22,231 nucleotides of DNA from a virus: the IMG/VR virus record IMGVR_UViG_3300017719_000245, positions 1 to 22,231 of that record; one strand, 5' to 3'. A model generated the notes under the pieces. That model ran no database searches, was not told the origin of the DNA, and worked only from the letters and a program-made list of their open reading frames with translations. This document shows positions 5,671-12,301 of the stretch, in pieces (positions within the stretch are counted from its first letter, which is position 1; every line of letters begins with the position of its first letter). Both the position numbers and the translations under genes were made by a program.

Positions 5671-7051
5671 AGCGGCTAATCAATCACCAGCAGGTACTTA
5701 TGTACTGAATGGCTTTTATTTGATGCCTTCTACGGCTGATTCTAAAAGGCAAGCTGTTGGTGCTACCGAAAATCCTGATGCAGTATTGAGTGAAGATGAT
5801 ATTCTAGACATAAAGATGATCATTCACACATGGAGTATCAAAGAAAGTTTTACTAAGGGTCACATTAGTGGCTCTGCTAAGGTATATGACTCAGAAGGAG
5901 TCTTCTATTCGTTTCCTTTGCGTGGGCAAGAAAGAGTAAGAATCGTCTACACAGACTTTGTTGGCGTAGAGCGCCAAGAAGATATGTTCTTATATGCAGT
6001 GACAGATGTTGCTACACCCAAAGCAAGTGACGATAGCGTACTAGAGTATAACATACACTTCGCTTCTTACGGTAAGTTCTGGTCAGATAGGTTTTCTGTA
6101 TCACGCTGTATTGCAGAGGGTAGCGGTTCTACTAGAAAATACATTCCTATTAGTGAACAAGTAGAGACTATATTCGAAGATTATTATAAGACATCAGATA
6201 GTGGTACAGATAAAGAAATCTTAGTACATGAAACAGAAGGCAATCAAAAGATTGTCATTCCTAATATGCGACCTGAGTCTGCAATGCATCTCATGTCACG
6301 TAAGTCTTACACATCATCTTTTCCATCGTCTCACTATAGGTTCTTTGAAACTAGAGAGAAGTATAACTTTATCAATCTAGAGGAAACATTCTCGACAGGT
6401 GAAAGTAAGGGTAAGTATACTTATGTATCTGGTCCACAAGATGAGACGCCTCAGGGTGAATTGAATAAAATGTCTGGTATCATTAGCATAGACTTTCATA
6501 AGCCTGTAGATACGTTTGACGCCATGAAGAATGGCGCTTACTATAGAAAAGTAGAAGAAGTAGATATCACTAATAGAATGGTGAAGTCACACGAATACAC
6601 ACACGAAGATGAATATAAGGATTACAAATATCCAGGCGCATCAGATCCCAAAGATTCTAAACGTGTACTAAGACATACATCCGACTTTATCAAAACTCAC
6701 ATGAACGATTGGTCATCTACATATGTTATAAAAGATTACCCAGATGCAGATATGCCTAATGCGTATGGTGTACGACCAAAGCCATATTATGGTGAGATAA
6801 TCAATAATAAAAATGCTCATATTTATGACTATAGAGCGACTAGACTTACGATATCAATATATGGTAATAATGAATTGTTCCCTGGTGATCTAATTGAGTT
6901 AGAGATTCCTTACTTCAATGTGTACGGAAGTATCGATGAAGAGCGATCAGGAATCTATTTGATAGAAAGTATAGATAACATATTCTACGAGAATTCTTAC
7001 ATGCAAAAGTTGCAAGTATCACGTGGACCAATGAATGAGGTGAAAGAGTAA
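5663..7051 (+). CDS. 27: gp27-like baseplate hub protein
   Basis: A 462-aa protein, somewhat longer than T4 gp27 (391 aa), expected to form the trimeric hub ring that holds the central spike and links to the tube. It has a tube-like N-terminal domain (IKMIIHTWSIKESFTKGHISGSAKVYDSEGV, 50-80, then RGQERVRIVYTDF), a second beta domain (DMFLYAVTDVATPKA), a helical IPISEQVETIFEDYY element near 165-180, and a C-terminal strand pair (NELFPGDLIELEIPYF; GIYLIESIDNIF). This order matches gp27 and the wider hub family (phage Mu gp44, VgrG). In T4, gp27 lies between 51 and 28; here it has moved to the operon carrying the spike genes. Translation begins inside the gp53 gene (8-nt overlap) and its TAA overlaps the next ATG by one base. 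Homology is judged by pattern, not by search. Confidence 0.75.
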   Translation: MTEAANQSPAGTYVLNGFYLMPSTADSKRQAVGATENPDAVLSEDDILDIKMIIHTWSIKESFTKGHISGSAKVYDSEGVFYSFPLRGQERVRIVYTDFVGVERQEDMFLYAVTDVATPKASDDSVLEYNIHFASYGKFWSDRFSVSRCIAEGSGSTRKYIPISEQVETIFEDYYKTSDSGTDKEILVHETEGNQKIVIPNMRPESAMHLMSRKSYTSSFPSSHYRFFETREKYNFINLEETFSTGESKGKYTYVSGPQDETPQGELNKMSGIISIDFHKPVDTFDAMKNGAYYRKVEEVDITNRMVKSHEYTHEDEYKDYKYPGASDPKDSKRVLRHTSDFIKTHMNDWSSTYVIKDYPDADMPNAYGVRPKPYYGEIINNKNAHIYDYRATRLTISIYGNNELFPGDLIELEIPYFNVYGSIDEERSGIYLIESIDNIFYENSYMQKLQVSRGPMNEVKE

Positions 7052-7410
7052 TGTTCAACAGTAAAGATGGAATAAACCCATATTGGTTTATTGGCGAAGT
7101 TGTCGATAAGAATGATCCAACTAATAGTGGTCGTGTACGTGTTCGTGCAATAGGCATACACCCAGCAAGCGGATCTGAAATCAAAACTGACAAGACAGAA
7201 CTTGACTACGTAGAGGATCAAGACTTACCGTGGGCATTCTGTATCAACGGGACATATGGCAAGATGCAAGCAATACCTGATGAGAGTGATTGGGTGTTTG
7301 GATTCTTTGCTGACGGAAGAGACGCACAACACCCTTTCATCTTAGGAACAATGTTTGGTCAGAACATCGATGACAATGGATTCGCAGATCCACCGGCAGG
7401 GGCAGAATAA
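7051..7410 (+). CDS. 5: gp5 N-terminal OB-fold domain as a stand-alone protein
   Basis: A 119-aa protein equivalent to the first ~130 residues of T4 gp5. NPYWFIGEVVDKNDPTNSGRVRVRAIGIHP (9-38) has the W-F-x-G-x-V...D...GRVRVRxxGxHP signature of the gp5/VgrG OB fold. The second half gives LPWAFCING (59-67), DWVFGFFADGRDAQHPFILGTMFG (80-103), again typical. In T4 this domain sits on the gp27 ring and is fused to lysozyme and beta-helix domains; here the frame stops (TAA 7408-7410) after the OB fold. The next protein starts in the stop (TAATG), with AGGGG upstream. No slippery heptamer is present, so fusion by frameshift is unlikely; the two probably assemble after coupled translation. The function as spike adaptor is a strong inference. 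Confidence 0.85.
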   Translation: MFNSKDGINPYWFIGEVVDKNDPTNSGRVRVRAIGIHPASGSEIKTDKTELDYVEDQDLPWAFCINGTYGKMQAIPDESDWVFGFFADGRDAQHPFILGTMFGQNIDDNGFADPPAGAE

Positions 7411-8423
7411 TGGCAAAAGTATCAAAAGATTTTATTGACAGCTACGGTAATGCCCCTCTATCGCCATGGATGAGTGGAGAGCAAGGCAAACGTACTGCTT
7501 CAGTTGTGCAGGGTGCAAGCCGTAAAGAAGAAAACAAAATCGGACTATCAGAAGATCAAACGTGGTCAGAGCCTGATGTAATCGCACCATCTAGAAGTAT
7601 GAACACTGTAGTCTTTCAAGCAAAGAATGGTGGTAATACTGTTGTAGTCAATGACGAAGGCTCAGATGGCACGGGTTACATCATGATTACTCATAACACA
7701 GGTTCTGTTGTACAGATAGATCAGAATGGTAACGTGCTTATCAAATCATTTGGTGATACTCATAACACAAGTGAAGGTGTACAGCATCAGAGATCAGAGG
7801 GTAATTACAATCTGAACGTAGGTGATGATTGGAACGTAAGAGTAGAGGGCGGTTCTAACAACGTGTATGTTCAAGGCGATGTAAACATTCAGTGTGAGAA
7901 CTTCAATGTAGAAGCACGTGGTAAAGCAACAATCAATGCCGCAGAAGCGTTAGAGTTACGTGGTGCTAAAGTAAGTATCGAAGCAAGTGCTACTGATATC
8001 GATATGGCATCATTCTCAAATATTAGAGCGAGTGCCTTGACTGGCGGTATTAGTATGGGTTCTACTCTTGGCATGTCACTGAACAGTCTCACGTCTTTGA
8101 ACTTAGGTTCTGGTGTAGCAACTAATATTGGATCTCTCGGGCTTGTCAACACTAAAGTTGGCGGTGCGTATATCGTACAAGCAGGTGGACTTGTAGACAT
8201 CAAAGCAACTGGTCTAGCGTATTTTGACGGTCTTCTAGTAAGACTTGGTGAATCAATCAGTCCTCCTATACCGTTGCCTGCTAAACCAGACAATGCAGAG
8301 TTGCCTAAGCTAAAGACTCCAGAAGCAAGACGCCCAGCAACAAATAGCCAAGACAATATAAATACTGTTATGCCATCTCCTGAAGGTATATCAGATCGGG
8401 CTGGAGACGATACAAAACAATGA
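7410..8423 (+). CDS. Central spike protein, gp5 C-terminal beta-helix equivalent
   Basis: A 337-aa protein. After a Gly/Ser-rich N-terminal arm (1-60) it enters short alternating beta repeats: NTVVVNDEGSDGTGYIMITH, GSVVQIDQNGNVLIKSFGD, then YNLNVGDDWNVRVEGGSNNVYVQGDVNIQCENFNVEARGKATINA in octad-like spacing, typical of the triple-stranded beta-helix of T4 gp5C and VgrG spikes. Ala/Ser/Gly-rich repeats follow (ASFSNIRASALTGGISMGSTLGMSL...). The C-terminus (SPPIPLPAKPDNAELPKLKTPEARRP) is Pro-rich and probably extended. No HxH metal-binding tip is visible and no PAAR gene follows. It overlaps the OB gene by one base and the M15 gene by four (ATGA). It probably trimerises to puncture the outer membrane. 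The lysozyme domain that separates these modules in T4 gp5 is absent. Confidence 0.78.
   Translation: MAKVSKDFIDSYGNAPLSPWMSGEQGKRTASVVQGASRKEENKIGLSEDQTWSEPDVIAPSRSMNTVVFQAKNGGNTVVVNDEGSDGTGYIMITHNTGSVVQIDQNGNVLIKSFGDTHNTSEGVQHQRSEGNYNLNVGDDWNVRVEGGSNNVYVQGDVNIQCENFNVEARGKATINAAEALELRGAKVSIEASATDIDMASFSNIRASALTGGISMGSTLGMSLNSLTSLNLGSGVATNIGSLGLVNTKVGGAYIVQAGGLVDIKATGLAYFDGLLVRLGESISPPIPLPAKPDNAELPKLKTPEARRPATNSQDNINTVMPSPEGISDRAGDDTKQ
8357..8364 (+). promoter_or_regulatory. Candidate internal late promoter upstream of the M15 gene
   Basis: Perfect TATAAATA inside the 3' end of the beta-helix gene, on the sense strand, 55 nt before ATG 8420; the predicted start is near 8370. Chance occurrence is plausible. 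Support comes from its orientation, its closeness to a gene start with poor ribosome-site spacing, and a similar placement of other NATAAATA boxes. Confidence 0.35.
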
Positions 8424-10069
8424 CATGTAGACCAACAACAATAGCAAGTAGATATTCGGAATCTGTTATCCAAACAGGGTTTGCTCCTGCGTTCAGTGTA
8501 GTTGATATATTGAACAAAGAAGCTAATCCAGCGGATAGCTATGACGCTACTACATTGCTTAGATTATCACAGAACTTGAATAAGACAGTAATCAGTTCAG
8601 ATACCTCTGCGTTTCCTCTCCTGAATCAAAGATATCAACAATCACCTATTCTTTTTAGTGAGGTTGCTGACTTCTTAGATCAGAGTGGTTTGAATATCAA
8701 TACAGTTGATACGCACCTCGCTGACTATCAAAATACTATAACGCCAAATCAGTACGTACCCGCTGACTCTATTCCGTCAGACATACGTGATATCTATTCT
8801 CAGTTAGAGTTTTACTATAGCGAGAATATGGCTAATTCTATTTCTGGTGGTCTGTGTAGCGCAATCGCAAATCCATTTGATAAACTTATTCCGCTGTTAG
8901 ATGTGTTGACATTTGCTGGTAGTATTCTTGATACTATTCTCAGTTTCGATTTAGCATCTCTCGCAAATCCTCTAGAAGCACTCAAATCTAAATTAGAAGA
9001 GTTAGTAGACGAACTTGCAGAGACACTAAAGAAGCAACTAGAAGGTATTGTAGAATCTGCTACTCAGTTTGTGACAAACATCAAAGCTGGCGCAGAGAAA
9101 ATGATCAAGAAGATCAAGCGTATGATAAACAACGTGAAGAACTTCTTACAGAATACTACTGTTGACAGTATCAAAGCTGACATCAAAAAGTTTATCGATA
9201 AGTCTGTAGAGCAATTCAAAAGTCTTACACCTAACGCTATCGCACTGTTGCTTTTCCGCTTCTGTCAATTTACAGAAATGGTACAAGCGTTTATGATGGG
9301 ACCTATCGATGCACTTAGACAGTTCGCAGTAAACCTAACTTTACAAGAGCAACTAGTAGATAAGATCGGTGAGTATAGAACTAAAGATGCAGTGAACGCT
9401 GGTGCAGTAAGAGTTGATGAAGAGGGTGTAGACAAAGCTAAGAAACGGCTAGTCGAAGGACAGAATAGGGCCGCTAAGAAACAAGACGAAGAACGTTTCG
9501 TTTTCGAACGACCTTCTTCAGAGTTCTATGTATCCGCAAATAAGCTAACTGACAAAGAGCGTGAAGGCTTACTAAATCTAGGTGATGAGGGACTAGAAGG
9601 TAGATTCAAGTTCAATAGTTCTGTTTTGAATATGGGCAAATTTGTAAGTGACGCTGTAGAGGGCGACGGATACAGAAACGTTCAGCCAGAAGTATGGACA
9701 AAGTTGACAATTGTTGCCAGACGAATGAGTAAGACTTTTACGATCAACAGTGGATATAGATCACCTCAGTATAATGATCAAGTCGGTGGTGCTAAGAACT
9801 CATCACACAAAAGTGGACTTGCTATTGATGTGAGTATGTCTGGTATGTCAGATGAAGACATCCGCAAATTTATTCGTACAGCAAGTCAAGAAGGCTTTAT
9901 GGGTGTTGCTTATTACTCAGGTAGTAATTTCGTACACTTAGACATGGGAGCAAGAAGATCGTGGCTTAGAGGTCACAGATTTGACAATTATATCGCTATG
10001 CACTTAGATGATGGATTTAGAACAGGATCTTCTAGTCAAATTAGCTACCCACAGACCCAAGTGTCATAA
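8420..10069 (+). CDS. Tail hub-associated protein with C-terminal M15-type zinc peptidase domain
   Basis: A 549-aa protein in two parts. Residues 1-140 are poorly typed. About 150-350 is a long amphipathic helical region (LEALKSKLEELVDELAETLKKQLEGI..., MIKKIKRMINNVKNFL) with coiled-coil character. Residues about 400-520 form a peptidase of the M15/YcbK (DUF882-like) type: INSGYRSPQYNDQVGGAKNSSH, with H463 and D470 in SSHKSGLAIDV and H506-L-D508 in FVHLDMGARRSW, the expected zinc ligands and adjacent acidic residue. Such enzymes cut peptide crosslinks in peptidoglycan. It follows the spike genes, where T4 gp5 would carry lysozyme, so it likely opens the cell wall during injection; substrate and location are inferred. 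The only start is ATG 8420, overlapping the spike stop by 4 nt; GGAG lies unusually far upstream (13 nt), suggesting coupling. Confidence 0.85.
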   Translation: MTCRPTTIASRYSESVIQTGFAPAFSVVDILNKEANPADSYDATTLLRLSQNLNKTVISSDTSAFPLLNQRYQQSPILFSEVADFLDQSGLNINTVDTHLADYQNTITPNQYVPADSIPSDIRDIYSQLEFYYSENMANSISGGLCSAIANPFDKLIPLLDVLTFAGSILDTILSFDLASLANPLEALKSKLEELVDELAETLKKQLEGIVESATQFVTNIKAGAEKMIKKIKRMINNVKNFLQNTTVDSIKADIKKFIDKSVEQFKSLTPNAIALLLFRFCQFTEMVQAFMMGPIDALRQFAVNLTLQEQLVDKIGEYRTKDAVNAGAVRVDEEGVDKAKKRLVEGQNRAAKKQDEERFVFERPSSEFYVSANKLTDKEREGLLNLGDEGLEGRFKFNSSVLNMGKFVSDAVEGDGYRNVQPEVWTKLTIVARRMSKTFTINSGYRSPQYNDQVGGAKNSSHKSGLAIDVSMSGMSDEDIRKFIRTASQEGFMGVAYYSGSNFVHLDMGARRSWLRGHRFDNYIAMHLDDGFRTGSSSQISYPQTQVS

Positions 10070-10072
10070 ATA
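10065..10072 (+). promoter_or_regulatory. Probable late promoter upstream of gp25 (CATAAATA)
   Basis: CATAAATA matches the relaxed NATAAATA late box described for T4-like cyanophages. It spans the stop of the M15 gene and a 21-nt gap. The predicted start is near 10078, leaving a 13-nt leader with AAAGGA 7 nt before ATG 10091. It would separate the hub/spike genes from the wedge genes gp25-gp6-gp7-gp8. Confidence 0.5.
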
Positions 10073-10090
10073 TCAATAAAGGACCTATAG

Positions 10091-10501
10091 ATGGCAATCA
10101 AGACACCACTCAACGCTAAGAAGTCTCTCTACTCAGACTTTCACATGGATCTATTTAGGAATCCCGTGAGTTTGGACTTAGCCGTAAATAGGGATGAAGA
10201 AGCAGTAAAACAATCAATAAAAAATCTGTTGTTGACTGACAGAGGTGAAAGACCGTTTCAGCCTGATCTGGGCAGCGACATTCGTAAGATGCTTTTCGAA
10301 AATCTTACACCTAATACCTCTCTTGTTATGAGAGAGATGATTCGTGAAACCGTAGAGCAATATGAGCCTCGTGCAAATCTTATTGGAGTGGATATAATCG
10401 CCACGCCAGATAATAATGCTGTACGTGTGGTGGTTGTATTCAACGTCATAAATAGTGAAGAAGAAGTAACATTAGTCACAACACTAACTAGGGTAAGGTA
10501 A
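10091..10501 (+). CDS. 25: gp25 baseplate wedge protein (GPW/gp25 family)
   Basis: A 136-aa protein (T4 gp25 is 132 aa), part of the wedge core that contacts the sheath initiation ring. It carries the GPW_gp25 signature: VKQSIKNLLLTDRGERPFQPDLGSDIRKMLFE (39-70) with the GERPFxPxxGS loop, and the EPR motif at 92-94 followed by the strand pair VDIIATPDNNAVRVVVVFNV. The family was once described as lysozyme-like, but that activity is not supported for gp25. AAAGGA precedes the start. The gene ends in TAATG, sharing one base with gp6, its direct structural partner in the baseplate. Confidence 0.95.
   Translation: MAIKTPLNAKKSLYSDFHMDLFRNPVSLDLAVNRDEEAVKQSIKNLLLTDRGERPFQPDLGSDIRKMLFENLTPNTSLVMREMIRETVEQYEPRANLIGVDIIATPDNNAVRVVVVFNVINSEEEVTLVTTLTRVR
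10447..10454 (+). promoter_or_regulatory. Weak candidate late promoter box before gp6 (CATAAATA)
   Basis: CATAAATA on the sense strand inside gp25, 46 nt before the gp6 ATG. It matches the relaxed late box but encodes part of 'VINSEE', so it may be only codon chance. Confidence 0.22.
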
Positions 10502-12291
10502 TGGCAAATCAGGCACCATTTACAGAATTAGATTTCACACAGATCAAAAGTAATCTGAAGACCTTCTTGAAATCTCAAGAGAACTTCAGAGACTATGATT
10601 TTGAAGGATCTAACATGAACGTCTTGCTAGACATTCTGGCAAAGAATACGTTCCAAAACAATTTCTATAACAACATGGCATTCTCAGAAATGTTCCTTGA
10701 CTCGGCGCAGTTGAGAGAGAACGCTATGTCTCACGCAAAGGAATTAGGATATACTACTGGCTCACGTAACAGTTCAAGATCGAATCTTGCCCTTACGTTC
10801 AACGCAGATGATAATCCAGCTTTCGTAACAATTCCTAAGGGCACAAAATTCAATGCCCAATGTGGTACAAAGACTTATACATTCTTGACTGATGCTGTAC
10901 GAGTAGTAAAGCCTGATGCTACTGGTGCATATACTATCGATGATCTAAAAGTTTTTGAAGGAAAGTACATAAAAGAGTATTATACTGTTGACAACACGAA
11001 GAAACAAGAGTATATTATAAACAATGAGAACGTTGACTCTGAAAGTATCAGGGTAAATATATACGATTCATCTGCCGCTAATGCTAACTCAACGGAATAC
11101 GTAAGAACAAATACTATCTTCGGTGTTGAGCCAGATGATAACGTTTTCTATGTAGACACTCATTTCGACAATCTATACAAAGTAGAGTTTGGTCGTGATC
11201 GTTTTGGTAATGAGCCAGAGAATGCTACAGTAATTGAAATTGAATATCGTGTGACGAAAGGTGAAGAAGCAAATGGCGCTGGTAACTTTAGCACTATTGG
11301 TAACATTGGCGGGTACTCTGCTACTGTCACAAACAACGCTACAAACAATGCCACTCAGGGTTCAGAACGAGAGTCACTTGATGACATCAAATTCTTTGCA
11401 CCCAAGTCTATCCAAGTACAGGAACGTGCAGTAACAAAGAAAGACTACGAAGTTCTACTGTCACAACAGTTCCCAAATATTCAGACTATTTCTGTTTATG
11501 GGGGTGACGAAGTTGATCCTCCTCAGTTTGGTAAAGCAATTATTTCTGTTGACGTGTTCAATGCAGACGGTGCTAGTGAGAATGACATCAAAGCATTCAG
11601 AGATTACATTCGCACAAAGACGCCTCTGACTATTGAGCCTGTGTTCTTACCTGCTAAGTTTATGTATATTGATCTTGCTATCAATACTGCATTCGACACA
11701 AAAACAACATCTAAGGGAGCGGCACTGCTTGAATCGTTGATCGAAGAAGCAATCATTACATACAATGATACATCACTCAATAAGTTCAACTTTACACTTA
11801 GACAGTCCAGACTCTCAAATATTATTGACACTAGTGATCCTTCTATAGTATCTACCGATATCGTTGCACGTCCGATAATCGAATACAAACCTGTTCTCGG
11901 TGATTTGGCAAACCCATCATTCGATTTTAGTGCTGAACTTGTTGTCCCTTATACGTTCAATGAAGTCATTGGATTCAATGCGTATAAGCCAGCTATCTCA
12001 ACTTCAAGGTTTACACTGAACGGATCATTAGTGTCTCTTCAAGATGATGGTCAAGGTAACATTATCGCAATCACTGCCGACACTGCAACACCTAGCGTAT
12101 TCAAGAAGTCAATCGGTACTGTAGATTATACAACTGGTATTGTAAGACTGACTAACTTTGAAGTAGATAACTATGTTGGAAAAGCAATCAAGTTTTATGC
12201 AAACACCATAAAGAAAGACATTAGTTCAACTAAAGACAGAATATTAGTAATTCGCCGTGAAGATATAAACATAACTATGACTACAGTATAG
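10501..12291 (+). CDS. 6: gp6 baseplate wedge protein
   Basis: A 596-aa protein (T4 gp6 is 660 aa), the ring-forming wedge subunit that dimerises and joins gp25, gp53 and gp7. The N-terminus is diagnostic: FTELDFTQIKSNLKTFLKSQ, then DYDFEGSNMNVLLDILAKNTFQNNFYNNMAFSEMFLDSAQLRENAMSHAKELGY (35-88), where every core aromatic and Gly/Asn of the family is present. The region around residues 290-380 (FFAPKSIQVQERAVTKKDYEVLLSQQFPNI, then VSVYGGDE-like strands) is the Baseplate_J-like core. The C-terminus (about 500-596) is a beta domain that may differ from T4. AGGG lies 8 nt upstream of the start. A 10-nt gap separates it from the next gene. Confidence 0.93.
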   Translation: MANQAPFTELDFTQIKSNLKTFLKSQENFRDYDFEGSNMNVLLDILAKNTFQNNFYNNMAFSEMFLDSAQLRENAMSHAKELGYTTGSRNSSRSNLALTFNADDNPAFVTIPKGTKFNAQCGTKTYTFLTDAVRVVKPDATGAYTIDDLKVFEGKYIKEYYTVDNTKKQEYIINNENVDSESIRVNIYDSSAANANSTEYVRTNTIFGVEPDDNVFYVDTHFDNLYKVEFGRDRFGNEPENATVIEIEYRVTKGEEANGAGNFSTIGNIGGYSATVTNNATNNATQGSERESLDDIKFFAPKSIQVQERAVTKKDYEVLLSQQFPNIQTISVYGGDEVDPPQFGKAIISVDVFNADGASENDIKAFRDYIRTKTPLTIEPVFLPAKFMYIDLAINTAFDTKTTSKGAALLESLIEEAIITYNDTSLNKFNFTLRQSRLSNIIDTSDPSIVSTDIVARPIIEYKPVLGDLANPSFDFSAELVVPYTFNEVIGFNAYKPAISTSRFTLNGSLVSLQDDGQGNIIAITADTATPSVFKKSIGTVDYTTGIVRLTNFEVDNYVGKAIKFYANTIKKDISSTKDRILVIRREDINITMTTV

Positions 12292-12301
12292 AGAGAGTAT
12301 C

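Noticed and set aside
7390-7415. Frameshift fusing the OB protein and the beta-helix protein
   Set aside because: The overlap is in -1 phase, but no X XXY YYZ heptamer is present before the TAA; a strong SD (AGGGG) supports re-initiation.
7889-8473. 194-aa open frame on the minus strand opposite the spike gene
   Set aside because: Antisense shadow of a low-complexity Ala/Ser/Gly beta-helix gene; no ribosome site, no recognisable domain, and the plus-strand gene is well supported.
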